Source: Paenibacillus mucilaginosus 3016 (lineage in GTDB: Bacteria > Bacillota > Bacilli > Paenibacillales > NBRC-103111). From it: 64,000 nucleotides of DNA. Each line of letters opens with the position of its first letter. Positions within the stretch are counted from its first letter, which is position 1. The DNA is taken from the NCBI RefSeq assembly GCF_000250655.1, contig NC_016935.1:7396001-7460000 (forward strand). The letters run 5' to 3'. Shown piece by piece: positions 7,739 to 18,176 of this stretch. The notes below the pieces were generated by a model. The model ran no database searches. It worked only from the letters and a program-made list of their open reading frames with translations, and was not told the origin of the DNA. The position numbers were made by a program, and so were the translations under genes.

Positions 7739-8338
7739 CTAAACGGCAGGCTTCACCTCATATGCGCCGCTTTCCAGGGGAACTTTGCGCCGCTCCACCA
7801 TGAAATAATAGAGGCCGGACTTGGGGTCGGCGATCTCTTTGGTCTGCAGCAGGACGCCGTTCTCCAACAGGTTCATCTTGCGGATCGAGGGGTCGTACAC
7901 CCGGCCCGAATACACCTTGATCGTGTGTCCGCTCTCCGACTTGACGGTGAAGCTCATGGTGTCGAAGGGCACATCGACCGACTGCGAAGCGTGGTAAGCC
8001 TCCGCACGGTACCAACGGTACCCCTGCTCCCCCTTCGTGATGCTCGCCACGCCGAGCGCCCCGTCAGCCCCGCCCGTCCGGGCCATGAAAAAGACAAAGG
8101 TTTCCGCTTCATCCTTCTCCACCGACAGCAGCCGCCCGTCCTCGGCCGCAAGGCCCGCCTTTACCGCCTCGTCGACGGTAGGGTGCCAGGCCTCCCTGTT
8201 CTCCGCCGCCGTACCTGTCGCCCTTCTCTCCGCTTCACCTGCCTGCTTCGCCGGCGTATCCTTGTCCGGCGCGCATCCCGCCGCGAAGATCAACAGAATC
8301 ACAACCAGCATCAGCCTTGCCCCTTGCCTCATGCCCAT
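7739..8338 (-). CDS. Putative lipoprotein of unknown function
   Basis: About 199 residues. The N-terminus is a lipoprotein signal (hydrophobic LMLVVILLIF then lipobox FAAGC), so the protein should be tethered to the outer face of the membrane. The mature part has a roughly 40-residue polar linker and then a compact domain with many aromatic residues (GEQGYRWYRAEAYHASQS). I recognise no family. Three starts are possible (GTG 8341, ATG 8338, ATG 8332); AAAGGG and GGAAG precede them and I took ATG 8338. A SigE-like promoter lies upstream, hinting at expression in the mother cell. Confidence 0.7.
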   Translation of the reverse strand: MGMRQGARLMLVVILLIFAAGCAPDKDTPAKQAGEAERRATGTAAENREAWHPTVDEAVKAGLAAEDGRLLSVEKDEAETFVFFMARTGGADGALGVASITKGEQGYRWYRAEAYHASQSVDVPFDTMSFTVKSESGHTIKVYSGRVYDPSIRKMNLLENGVLLQTKEIADPKSGLYYFMVERRKVPLESGAYEVKPAV

Positions 8339-8385
8339 CACCCTTTCTTCCGGACCCGGGAGCCCTTGGTAGAAGCGTATAGAAG

Positions 8386-8413
8386 AGTGTATGCACTGTT
8401 GTCCTTATTCTTA
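8386..8413 (-). promoter_or_regulatory. SigE-like promoter upstream of the lipoprotein gene
   Basis: On the minus strand TAAGAAT (8413-8407), 13-base spacer, CATACACT (8393-8386). The -10 fits the sporulation sigma-E consensus CATACAHT exactly; the -35 fits about five of seven positions. Confidence 0.4.
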
Positions 8414-8573
8414 CTTACCCCATACGAGGGCAGCCGTCCACGTCCACCGCCTGCTCCGCTGAGCGGAAGCAGGCAAGCCGGTTACAATCAAGCTGTAGAT
8501 GAGATTGGCGTATAACGTGAAACGTACGGGGGCTGCCGGATCCAAAGCCTCCCTCCGGCCCTTCCATGCCCAG

Positions 8574-11500
8574 TTACCGCACCATGCTCGGCCACACGAC
8601 GAGGGCAGCCCGGTCGGTCTCCGCTCCCAGCGCCCGGAGCGGCACGGCCGCCGGATGCTCCCCGATCGGCACGCCGTCCCACGTCTCCATGACGAGCTTG
8701 CGCACGCCGGGCCGGCGGAGGTAAGCCGCCGCCAGCCCTCTCACCACGGCTCCGAACTCCTCCTCCCCGGGGACGAAGCCGTCCTCCCGGGGCAGCGTAT
8801 GGATCCGGCGGCCGCCGCCCTCGCTCCAGACCAGCCACCGCCCGCCGTAGAGCAGCAGGTCGCAGCCGCTCTTGCGGGCGAAGGTAATGCCCTTCACGGC
8901 GGGCCAGCGGACGGTCAGCCCGAACGGGTTCGCCGGATCGGCGGCCGGCAGCAGAATCACCCCGTGCCCGGCATCCGGACCCGAAGCCGGCCTGCGCAGG
9001 CTCTCGACCGTATCGGCAGCCGCATACTGCATGGCCGGAATGTCCTGCACCCAGAGGCCGCGCGTGAGCATCCCCCAGCTCTCCAGCTGGCGCAGGGTGG
9101 CGTACACGGCATCCCAGCTCCACGGCAGCTGCGCTTTCACCAGGTCCCGGGTGAGCAGGCCCCAGCCGGCCAGCAGCCCTTTGACCCAGGCCGCCAGGGA
9201 GGCGCGCAGGTCCGGCTCACCCGGCGCTTCCAGCGCGTACCAGCGCCCCGGCGGCGGCGGGAGACGCCCGGCTGTCCGCAGCGGCTTGGCCTTGGCGGCT
9301 GCCGGCCGGTCCCCCCGCTGCCATGCTGCCGCAGCGGAGCGAACTGGTCGCTCGACACGAGCCCTTCCCACGCCAGGGCGATGAGCTCGTCCGTCACCTC
9401 CGACGGCAGCCGGTCGGTCTCCCGGGCCAGCGCGGTGACGAAGGAAGCGCCCCGGCGCCGCAGCACCTCAAGCAGCGGAGACGCTTCCGCTGCCGGCGGC
9501 CGGGCGGCCAGCAGCGGACCGTACAGCTCTTCCGCCTCCGCCAGGAAGAAGGCCACCCGCCCCTCCTTCTGCTTCGGCTCCCGGCGGCCGATCCAGATCA
9601 CCTCGCCGGCGGCGCACAGCCCGTCGAGGTACTCCTTGCGGTAATCGGTCAGCCGCAGGGGGAACACCGTCCCCTCCCAATCGGAGAGGGGCAGGAAGCA
9701 GCCCTGCAGGCGCCCGATCACCTCTCGCAGCCCTTCCTCGCCGCTCAGGCGGCAGTCCGGGCGCACATGCTGCAGCTCCAGCAGCCGGGCGAGATACCGC
9801 TCCCCGGCGGCCGGCTCGGCCCGGCTGCGCATCGCCTGCACCGCCTGCCGGATGCGGCGGGACTGCGCCTCGCGCGAGACCCACGCGGCCGGCTCCCCGT
9901 CCGCCGCAGCTCCCGGGGCGGGCTCGATCCGCCCCTCCTCCGCCCAGGCGGACACCGCCTCCTCGGCGGCCGCCGGCTTGACGCCGTAGCGGGCGGCCAG
10001 GCCGCGCACGGTGAACGGCTCGGCGCTGCCGTCGACGCAGCGGGCAAGCACGAACCGCAGCGCCAGCGGGTCGTCCGCGAGGCGCGAGTACGTCTGCGCC
10101 TCCTCAGCCGCGATCCAGCGCTGCTCGCCGGCGAGGCGGACTTGGGCCGCCCGGCCCTGCGCCTCCAGCGAGGCGAGGGCCGACGCCACGCCGGCCTCCC
10201 CGGCGCCGCCGGTATCGGCTGTGATCTCGCGGGCGCTCCGGTCGCCACGCCGCTTCAGGTAGCGAAGCAGCTCGCCGGGTTCTTCCGCGTCGAACCCATC
10301 TGCCGGCGCGGACCCGCCGGGGCCCTCCTCCGCCAGCAGCGCCTCCACGGCGCCCTCCCCGAACAGCGTGCCCGCAAGCGTCCGGTCGAGCCCCAGCAGC
10401 TGCAGCTGGAGATCCCGCGACAAGGTGTCGGATTCATAGATCTGCGCACCCGCGAAATCCGCCAGGAAAGCAGCGGCAAAAGGCGACGGGAACGCATTCT
10501 CGCAGACTTCCCAGGCTGTACGCCCTTCTTCGATATCCTGCAGCACGCGCTGCAGGCCCTCGGCATCCAGTTCCTCCTCGAGGCAGATCCGCATCGCTTC
10601 GGAAACGAAGGGAAACCGCTCCGCATAGGGCAGCGCCTCCCGGAGCAGCGATTCGCTGCGCATCCGCTTCTTCCACGCCGGCATCCGCTTGAAGCTCCGC
10701 GGCAGGAGCAGCGACGTCTCCGCCAGCCGGCGGAAGACCGAGCCGAACAGGGGCGAGCCGGGCACCGCCTGACGCAGCATGTCCAGGATATTCCCTGAGG
10801 TGACGCTCTGCACCAGGGGAAGCACAGCCTCCATTGCCGCTCCGCCCACATCCGGCCATACGAACTGGATGCCGTTGTCCCGCGAATGGGCGTGAAGCCG
10901 GTAAGGCAGCCGGCTTTCGAACAGCTGCTGGAGGGCCAGCTGCCACGTCCGGTTCAGCCTGCGCCCGAAGGGGCTGTGGATAATAAGATGATGCTGCTTC
11001 ATCTCATCCTGGAACCGTTCGGCTACGATGCGGCGGTGGGTCGGCAGCACGGAGACGGCCTTCTGTGACTTGACGAGGCCGATCAGCTCCCCGGCGCTTC
11101 TCGCATCCAGGGCATAGGCAGCCCCCAGCCAATCCACCGTCCCGGTATCGGTCTCTTTCCCGCCGTCCAGTCGCTGTTCGAGCTCCTCCAGGAAGGAGCC
11201 GATCGACAGCGACAGCTCCAGGGAGCGCCCCTGCCCCTCGCCCCGCCAGAAGGGAATCTCGCTGAAGGATTCCCCGGCCTCCGTCACATAGACGCGGTCT
11301 CCGGCGATCCGCTGGATTTTCCAGGAGGAGGTCCCCAGCTGGAACACATCGCCCACCCGGCTCTCATGGATATACTCTTCGTCGAGCTCGCCGATATGAA
11401 TCCGGGAATCCGCGTGGTGCACGGGATAAGCGGAGCCCTGAGGAATCGTGCCCGCTCCCATGATCGCCGCCATCGCCGTAACGCTGCGGGGGGTGAGCTC

Positions 11501-13021
11501 CCCGCTCTCCCGGTTCCAGTCGAGCAGCGGCTTCACGAACGGATAGTAGCCGGAGAGCACCTCGAGCACCGACTCGAACCGCTCCCTCGGCAGATCGTGA
11601 TACGAGTCGCTGCCCTGCAGCACGGCGAAGACTTCGTCCACGGTCCAGACCCCGCCGGCCACCATGGCGGTGACCTGCTGGCACAGCACGCCGAGCGCCC
11701 TTCGGGGAATGCGGATCTCTTCGATCTCGCGCCGGATCACCTTGGCGGCCAGCACTGCACATTCCGCCAGCAGGCTGCGGCTGCGGGCCACGATGATCCC
11801 CCGGCTCTCGTCGCCCACCCCGTGGCCGGCCCGGCCGATGCGCTGGATGCCCGATGCGGCGCTCTTCGGCGAGTCGATCTGCAGCACGAGATCGATGTGC
11901 CCCACATCGATGCCGAGCTCGAGCGACGAGGTCGCAACCAGGCAGCGCAGCTCGCCCGCTTTGAGCGCCCGCTCCACCTCGAGGCGCTGCTCGCGTGAGA
12001 CGCTGCCGTGGTGCGAGCGGGCCATCTCGTAGCCGACATGGTCGTTGAGCCGCAGGGTCAGCCGCTCGCAGAGGCGCCGGTTGTTCGTGAAGACAAGCAC
12101 GGACCGGGCACCTTCCATCAGCTTCAGGATCCGCTCGGTGAGCGGCGCCCACAGGGCCTCCTGCCGGTCCTGCGTCACCGGCGCCTGCTCCGGCATCGTC
12201 ACGGAGAGGCGGAAGACCTTATCCATCCGGCTCTCGATGATCTGCACGGGCCTCGGGCGGCAAGCCCCTTCCCCTGTGCCTTCCCCAGCGCTCTCCCAGC
12301 CGCCGAGGTACTGGGCTACCCGCCCGATCGGATTCTGCGTCGCGGACACGCCGATCCGCTGCGGCGTTCTTCCGCAGAGCGCCGTCAGCCGCTCCAGGGT
12401 AACGGAGAGATGCAGGCCCCGGTCGCCGCCCGCGAGATCATGGATCTCATCTACGATGAGATGCCGGACGTCCTTCAGCATCGCCTTGCCCTTCGCCGAG
12501 GTGAGCAGGATGTACAGCGACTCCGGCGTCGTCACGAGCACATCCGGCGGCTGCCGCAGCATCGCCGCCCGCTCCCGCTGTGTCGTGTCTCCGGTGCGTA
12601 CGGCCGCACTCAGTCCGGGCCAGGGGAGGCCAAGCCGCCCGGCCTCCGCCGCAAGCTCCGGAATGTAGCCCATCACATGATGGTGGATGTCATTGTTCAG
12701 CGCCTTCAGCGGCGTGATATAGAGCAGGCGGACCTTGGGCGCCGCCTTCCCCTCCGCCTCCTTGTCCTTCACGATCCGGTCGAGGCAGGGCAGCAGTGCC
12801 GCCAGCGTCTTGCCCGAACCTGTCGGTGCCGCGATCAGCACATGTCTTCCCTCCTGCAGCGGAGGGAAGGCCTGCAGCTGCACGTCCGTCCCCCGGCCGA
12901 AACGCGAATGGAACCAGGAGGACAGCACCGGGTGCAGCCCACCGCCCCCATTTTCTTCACCAGCCTGCAAGTCTCCCGCCTCCCACTCTCGATCTGGAAT
13001 GTATGTTCGTTCTCTCATCAT
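8574..13021 (-). pseudogene. Lhr-type large DEAD/DEAH helicase, interrupted by a frameshift
   Basis: About 1480 residues if repaired, the usual size of long Lhr-family (Lhr-core plus C-terminal extension) superfamily 2 helicases in DNA repair. The main frame runs from ATG 13021 and shows motif I APTGSGKT (residues 65-72), Ia TPLKALNND, DEIH box in IVDEIHDLAG, motif III SATQNP and motif VI QRIGRAGHG, then the winged-helix and Lhr-specific domains. Near 9311-9316, a run of six C on the given strand, the reading shifts by one base. The true C-terminus (PPPPGRWYALEAPGEPDL onward, to WPSMVR) continues in another frame to 8574, while the original frame runs out of register to 9137. One missing G in the run would explain it: a real mutation, a sequencing error or, less likely, slippage. 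No good ribosome binding site marks the start. Confidence 0.85.
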
Positions 13022-13153
13022 AGCAAAGCGCCGCCCGATTACCAAGATATACAAATCCGCGTTCGCCCGCCCGGCCGCCATTATAGTAAGATGAAGCCAA
13101 TGAAGAAGTCCGGTTACAGGCTGCTGGTTACAAAAAAACAGCTGCTTTCCCTG

Positions 13154-13184
13154 TTGACCCTCACGCTGCGTGATAGCTTATTGT
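13154..13184 (+). promoter_or_regulatory. MerR-type promoter with operator palindrome
   Basis: TTGACC (13154-13159) and TATTGT (13179-13184) are separated by a 19-base spacer, the overlong spacing that MerR-family regulators untwist. Inside the spacer lies the perfect palindrome TCACGC-T-GCGTGA (13161-13173). It sits just ahead of the MerR gene, indicating autoregulation. Confidence 0.75.
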
Positions 13185-13206
13185 GATGAATAAGGAGGCG
13201 AGACGC

Positions 13207-13971
13207 ATGAAGCACACGGTCAAAGAAGTGGCGAAGGCCTCCGGCGTCAGCGTGCGGACCCTGCACTATTATGATGAGATCGGCCTGCTGACCCCGCAGC
13301 GGGACGAAACAAACGGCTACCGCTGCTACGGGGAGGAAGAGCTGCTCCGGCTGCAGCAGATCCTGTTCTTCCGGGAGCTCGACTTCCCGCTGGAGGACAT
13401 CCGCAGCCTGCTGGGCAGCGATTCGTTCGACCGGATCGGGGCGCTGGAGGAGCACAAACGCCTGCTCGCGCTTCGGGCCGAACGCCTCCGCACATTAATG
13501 AACACGATCGATCAGACGATCGGCAGACTGAAAGGAGAACGGACCATGAACCGGGATGAGCTGTACGAAGGCTTCGACCAAAGCAAGCAGAAGCAGTACG
13601 AACGAGAGATTATTCAAAGGTACGGGAAGCAGGCGGAGAAGCATATCGAGGAAAGCCGGGAGCGGATGAAAACATGGACGAAAGAGGACTACGACCGGGT
13701 GAACGGGGAATACGCCGAACTGAACCGGCGGATGACCTCCGTACTGGAGAGCGGCCTGACTCCGGACAGCCCGGAAGCCCAGGGGGTGGTGGAGGACCAC
13801 TTCGGCGTCGTCTCCCGCTTCTATACCCCTTCCCGCGAGATGTACGCCGGACTCGGCGACCTCTATACGGACCACCCGGATTTCCGCAAGCTGTATGATG
13901 CGTTCCATCCCCGCCTCGCCGACTATTGGCGGGACGCCATGAAAGCCTATGCCGCAAGCCGGCTGAGCTGA
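13207..13971 (+). CDS. MerR-family regulator with TipAS-like drug-binding domain
   Basis: A 254-residue cytoplasmic activator. Residues 1-70 are the MerR winged helix (HTVKEVAKASGVSVRTLHYY, then YDEIGLLTP and GYRCYGEEEL). A coiled coil follows (residues 75-110). The C-terminal half (YEGFDQSKQKQYEREIIQRY to YWRDAMKAYA) matches the all-helical TipAS domain, which binds thiopeptide-like antibiotics. ATG 13207 has AAGGAGG 8 bases upstream, and the in-frame start at 13183 lies inside the promoter. Its target probably includes its own promoter and the DHA2 transporter 103 bases downstream (inference from order and orientation; hairpin CTCTCCC/GGGAGAG at 14025-14051 lies between them). Confidence 0.92.
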   Translation: MKHTVKEVAKASGVSVRTLHYYDEIGLLTPQRDETNGYRCYGEEELLRLQQILFFRELDFPLEDIRSLLGSDSFDRIGALEEHKRLLALRAERLRTLMNTIDQTIGRLKGERTMNRDELYEGFDQSKQKQYEREIIQRYGKQAEKHIEESRERMKTWTKEDYDRVNGEYAELNRRMTSVLESGLTPDSPEAQGVVEDHFGVVSRFYTPSREMYAGLGDLYTDHPDFRKLYDAFHPRLADYWRDAMKAYAASRLS

Positions 13972-14074
13972 TCCCGCTGCTGGAAGGAAGCAGGGTTCCA
14001 CAGGATTTACCACCGGATAACCGCCTCTCCCCTGGTCATTCTAAGGGAGAGATTACCTATGGGAGGTTGCCCGC

Positions 14075-15775
14075 GTGGCTCAATCCAAATCCTTGAAAAA
14101 ACCGCTCCTCGGACGGCCGGAAGAGGACGATATCCATTCCGAAAATAACTCTGCCGCCGGGGACCGTGACGAGAGCGGAGACGGTTCCGGCTCCTCCGGC
14201 GCACCGGGCGGCTCCTGGCTGCTCATTGCCGGCCTGCTCATCGCGATGCTGTTCTCGGCTCTTGAGGGCACGATCGTCGGCACGGCCATGCCCCGCATCG
14301 TCGGAGAGCTCGGCGGCCTCAGCCTGATGACGTGGCTGACCACCGCCTACATGCTCAGCTCGACGACGGTCGTTCCGATCGCCGGCAAGCTCGCCGACCT
14401 GCTCGGCCGCAAATCCGTGTACGTCACCGGCCTCCTGATCTTCATGCTCGGCTCTGCGCTCTGCGGCATGGCCCAGAATATGACGCAGCTCATCTGGTTC
14501 CGGGCGCTGCAGGGGATCGGGGGCGGGGTCATGATGCCGATGGCCATGATCATTGTCGGCGACATCTTCACCGGCAAGCAGCGTGCGAAGTGGCAGGGCG
14601 TGTTCGGCGCGATCTTCGGACTCGCCTCCGTCATCGGCCCGCAGGTCGGCGGCTGGATCGTCGATGCCTGGAACTGGCACTGGGTCTTCTACATCAACCT
14701 GCCGGTCGGGATTCTGGCCACCGTCCTGATCGCCCTGGGGCTCAAAAGCCATAAGGCCGCCGGTCCGGTCAAGTTCGATATTGCCGGTATGGCCACCATG
14801 ATTGTGGGCGTCGTCTCCCTCCTTCTGGCTCTCAGCTTCGGAGGCGGGCAGTACCCTTGGGGCTCCTGGCAGATCATCGGCCTGTTCGCGCTCTCCTTCG
14901 CCGCGCTGACCGCCTTCGTGCGGATCGAATCGACGGCTTCCGAGCCGATCCTGCCCGTCCGGCTGTTCCGGGACCGGATCTTCTCGGTCGTCAACGCGAT
15001 CGGTTTTCTGATGAGCATCGGGATGTTCGGCGCCATCATGTTCGTCCCCCTGTTCATGCGGGGAATCGTCGGCATCAGCGCCTCCGCCTCGGGCACCGTC
15101 ATGACCCCGATGATGGTCACGATGATCCTGGCCAGCATTGCCGGCGGCCAGCTGGTGCTCAAGATCGGCGTCCGGCCGCAGATGACGGCGGGCATGATCA
15201 TCATGGCCTGCGGCTTTCTCCTGCTGACCACCCTCGGCATGGAGACCACGAAGCTGTATGCCAGCGGCATCATGCTCGTCATCGGTCTCGGCATGGGGCT
15301 CGTCATGCCGCTCTTGACCCTGACGCTTCAGGAGCACTTCCCGAAGTCGGAGCTGGGCGTCGTTACTTCTTCGAGCACGTTCTTCCGGCAGATCGGCGGC
15401 ACCTTCGGGATGACGCTCCTCGGGGTGGTCATGAACAGCCGGTCGGACGCGCTGCTGTCCGCGAACCTGCTGCCCCTGCTGCATGATCTGCCTGCGGAGG
15501 CGGACGGGCTGGAGGAATCCATCACCCATATGGTGCATACGAACCCGCAGAGCCTCTATTCCGCCCTGCTCAGCCCCGAATCCCTGGCCCAGATTCCGCA
15601 GGCCCTGCTGGGAAGCCTGGTCCCCGTGATCAAAGCTTCGCTGGTCGCCTCCCTGCACGCGGTGTTCTGGACCGGGCTGGCCTTCGTGCTGTTCGGGGCG
15701 CTGCTCACCCCGCTGCTTGGCCGGGTCACCGTCTCCGGCCGCTCCAAGGAACCGGAAGAAGCAGCGGCGGAGTAG
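14075..15775 (+). CDS. MFS multidrug transporter, DHA2 (14-TMS) family
   Basis: A 566-residue integral membrane proton antiporter of the EmrB/QacA type. After a roughly 45-residue acidic/polar cytoplasmic N-terminus it has 14 predicted helices. Motif A is GKLADLLGRKSVYV, motif C region is GAIFGLASVIGPQVGG, and the first helix carries the DHA2 signature LFSALEGTIVGTAMP. The GTG start has GGGAGG 8 bases upstream. It follows the TipA-like regulator on the same strand and may be its target, exporting the drug that the regulator senses (inference). Convergent with the PadR/MFS operon, from which it is separated by a bidirectional terminator. Confidence 0.92.
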   Translation: MAQSKSLKKPLLGRPEEDDIHSENNSAAGDRDESGDGSGSSGAPGGSWLLIAGLLIAMLFSALEGTIVGTAMPRIVGELGGLSLMTWLTTAYMLSSTTVVPIAGKLADLLGRKSVYVTGLLIFMLGSALCGMAQNMTQLIWFRALQGIGGGVMMPMAMIIVGDIFTGKQRAKWQGVFGAIFGLASVIGPQVGGWIVDAWNWHWVFYINLPVGILATVLIALGLKSHKAAGPVKFDIAGMATMIVGVVSLLLALSFGGGQYPWGSWQIIGLFALSFAALTAFVRIESTASEPILPVRLFRDRIFSVVNAIGFLMSIGMFGAIMFVPLFMRGIVGISASASGTVMTPMMVTMILASIAGGQLVLKIGVRPQMTAGMIIMACGFLLLTTLGMETTKLYASGIMLVIGLGMGLVMPLLTLTLQEHFPKSELGVVTSSSTFFRQIGGTFGMTLLGVVMNSRSDALLSANLLPLLHDLPAEADGLEESITHMVHTNPQSLYSALLSPESLAQIPQALLGSLVPVIKASLVASLHAVFWTGLAFVLFGALLTPLLGRVTVSGRSKEPEEAAAE

Positions 15776-15866
15776 TGCGCAGGGCATTGGCCATTCCAAG
15801 GCCCTGTCCCAACCCGTCTGAATACCGAACTCCTGTCCACAATCAGTCCGGCATCGCAGCACCAAA

Positions 15867-15910
15867 AGAAGCAGAGGCGGTCCATGCGGACTGTCTCTGC
15901 TTCTTCTTTC
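15867..15910. terminator. Bidirectional terminator between convergent drug-efflux units
   Basis: AGAAGCAGAG (15867-15876) pairs with CTCTGCTTCT (15895-15904), with an inner GTCC/GGAC helix. T-rich sequence follows on the plus strand and CTTCTTTTGG on the minus strand. Confidence 0.7.
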
Positions 15911-15945
15911 TCTGCAGCCATTTCCCGGGAAAAGCCGGCAGGCCC

Positions 15946-16503
15946 TTACTCCAGCGGCGTCCCCCGCTCGCCGAGCCTTCCGGCTCTGCAGTCGGCCAGC
16001 AGACGTTCCATCCAGCGGAGCTCCGTCTCGGCATGCTCGAGGCGGCCTTTCATGATATGGAGCACCCCCCGGGATACCTCCGGGATATGCTCCTCGTAGA
16101 TCTCCTGCAGATGCCTCACGATAGAGCGCTGCTCCTCCGTTTTGGCTTCGAGGATCCCGGCAATCCGCTCCTGGTCCCCATGGCGTGCGAACATCAGAGC
16201 CGCATACATCGGGTGGAAGACGGCCTTCGGGTCCTCGAACTGCTCCAGAAGCAGCCCCCGGAACAGCTCCCTTCCCGCTTCGGTGATCCGGTATACCGTC
16301 CGGTCCGGGCGGCCGGCCTCGCTTACGATCTCCGCCGCTTCCACGTGGCCCGATTTATGAAGCGTATCTATCGCGTAGTAGAGGGAGCCTTCCTGCATCT
16401 TGATGTAGTTGAGCATGGCTCTCTCCTTCATCTTCTGGCGCATCTCGTAGGGATGGCTGTCCCCCTCCATGAGCAGACCCAGAATGACGAGCTTCATCGA
16501 CAT
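15946..16503 (-). CDS. PadR-family transcriptional regulator
   Basis: 185 residues: an N-terminal winged helix (MKLVILGLLMEGDSHPYEMR, then MQEGSLYYAIDTLHKSGHVE, the PadR wing region) and a C-terminal helical dimerisation domain (about 90-175) of the larger PadR/AphA-like type. GGGGGAG precedes the ATG at a good distance. It lies 12 bases downstream of the DHA2 transporter stop in the same operon. The palindrome in the operon's promoter (18177-18200) is the likely operator. PadR proteins of this kind usually repress an efflux pump until a drug binds. Confidence 0.92.
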   Translation of the reverse strand: MSMKLVILGLLMEGDSHPYEMRQKMKERAMLNYIKMQEGSLYYAIDTLHKSGHVEAAEIVSEAGRPDRTVYRITEAGRELFRGLLLEQFEDPKAVFHPMYAALMFARHGDQERIAGILEAKTEEQRSIVRHLQEIYEEHIPEVSRGVLHIMKGRLEHAETELRWMERLLADCRAGRLGERGTPLE

Positions 16504-16515
16504 CGGCTCTCCCCC

Positions 16516-18081
16516 TTAGTGTCCTTGGGGAGACGGCCGGTCTCCACTCCCTCCGGGGCCCGCCGCGCCGCCGGCCGGAATCTCCAGCTTCGCGCGCCCC
16601 ATCAGCAGGATGAAGATAATCGCGATCGCCGCCATGATGATCGAGATCTGGAACACATAGGCGATGGAATCGGCCATGCCCGCAATCAGCTTCTCGAGGA
16701 CCGGCTTCGGCACCTGGGCCTGGAATTCGGGCGAGAGCAGCACCTGCGGATCGACCGGGGCCTGCCCGGCCGCATCCGGCATGGATTCCGCCAGCCGCTT
16801 CTGCAAGGCCGAAGCCTGCAGGCTGCCGAGTACCGTCAGACCGACGGCTGAGCCGATCGAGCGGAAGAAGGACACGAGCGACGTAACGATGCCGCGGTAA
16901 TGGAACGGCACGCCGTGGATCGAGGACACCGAGGTCACCGGGAACCCGGTGCCGATGCCTAGCCCCATCAGAACCATGTAGATGGTAATGAGCCACCGCG
17001 GCGTATCTACGGTGATCATGCTGAGCAGGATCGTAGCCAGCAGCAGGAGAACGGCCGAGCCCATCATGATATTGCGGTAAGGCAGACGGGTGATGAACCG
17101 GCCGCCGATGGCGCTGCTCGCGACAACCCCGAGCATCATCGGGGTAAGCACGAGGCCCGCACTGGTCGCCGAGCCCTGGAACACGCCCTGCACGAACAGC
17201 GGAATATAGGTGGCTCCCGCCATCATGATCGCCCCGTAGAAAAAGCTCGCTCCCATGCTCGCCGTGAACACCCGGTTGCCGAACAGGTCCAGCGGGATGA
17301 TCGGTGCCGATGCCCGCCGCTCGGCATACAAGAAGAGCAGGAAGAAGATGACAGCGACCGCGAACAGACCCAGAATCTGCGGCGACAGCCAATCATACTC
17401 CTTGCCTCCGAGCTCCAATCCGAACATGAGGGAGAGAACGGAGACGGCGAAGACCATCGTTCCCAGCCAGTCGATCTTCTGGTTCGGATTGCTCGGCAGC
17501 ACCGGATGGTAGAACAGCCAGATGAGGATCAGGGAGATGACCCCGAGCGGCAGATTGATGTAGAAGATCCAGGTCCAATCGACATGGTCCGTAAAATAAG
17601 CTCCGGCCAGCGGGCCGAGGACGCTTGAGATGCCGAATACGGCGCCGAAGAGCCCCTGCATCTTCCCCCGCTTCTCCGGCGGGAAGATGTCGAAGACGAT
17701 CGCGAAGGTGATCGGCATGAGCGCGCCGCCGCCGATCCCCTGCACCGCCCGGTAGATGATCAGCTCGGTCATCGTCGACGAAGTGCCGCATAAGGCGGAG
17801 CCCGCCATGAACACGACGAGCCCGATCAGGAAGAACAGCTTGCGGCCGTACATGTCGCCGAGCTTGCCGAAGATCGGCATCGACACGACATTCGCAATCA
17901 GATACGCCGAGAACACCCAGACGTAGTACTCCAGCCCGCCGAGCAGGCCCACGATCGTCGGCATCGCCGTGGACACGATCGTCTGGTCCAGCGAGGCGAG
18001 CAGCAGACCCAGCATGAGGCCGGCCACGGTCCACGGAATGTTGGATTTCCTCGGAGAGGGGGTGGTGACAGATGGGGACAA
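16516..18081 (-). CDS. MFS multidrug transporter, DHA2 family, PadR-controlled
   Basis: A 521-residue 14-helix transporter, first gene of the operon with PadR. The DHA2 signature LLASLDQTIVSTAMPTI is in helix 1, motif A is GKLGDMYGRKLFF, and motif C region is GAVFGISSVLGPLAGAY. The C-terminal tail is Gly/Pro-rich and cytoplasmic. Translation starts at TTG 18081, with GGAG 9 bases upstream. A second DHA2 pump is convergent at 14075; the two share family features but are clearly diverged. Confidence 0.92.
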   Translation of the reverse strand: MSPSVTTPSPRKSNIPWTVAGLMLGLLLASLDQTIVSTAMPTIVGLLGGLEYYVWVFSAYLIANVVSMPIFGKLGDMYGRKLFFLIGLVVFMAGSALCGTSSTMTELIIYRAVQGIGGGALMPITFAIVFDIFPPEKRGKMQGLFGAVFGISSVLGPLAGAYFTDHVDWTWIFYINLPLGVISLILIWLFYHPVLPSNPNQKIDWLGTMVFAVSVLSLMFGLELGGKEYDWLSPQILGLFAVAVIFFLLFLYAERRASAPIIPLDLFGNRVFTASMGASFFYGAIMMAGATYIPLFVQGVFQGSATSAGLVLTPMMLGVVASSAIGGRFITRLPYRNIMMGSAVLLLLATILLSMITVDTPRWLITIYMVLMGLGIGTGFPVTSVSSIHGVPFHYRGIVTSLVSFFRSIGSAVGLTVLGSLQASALQKRLAESMPDAAGQAPVDPQVLLSPEFQAQVPKPVLEKLIAGMADSIAYVFQISIIMAAIAIIFILLMGRAKLEIPAGGAAGPGGSGDRPSPQGH

Positions 18082-18176
18082 CAGAAATCACTCCTATGTA
18101 AAAATGACCAATTATGTGATGCGGGGCCGCCCGGCCGTCAGGATGTACAGCCCTTAACCGGGTGCGCCACTTGTCT

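Noticed and set aside
14057..15865. 600-residue open frame opposite the DHA2 transporter
   Set aside because: Extremely Asp/His/Glu/Gln-rich antisense translation of transmembrane codons; no ribosome binding site or recognisable domain.
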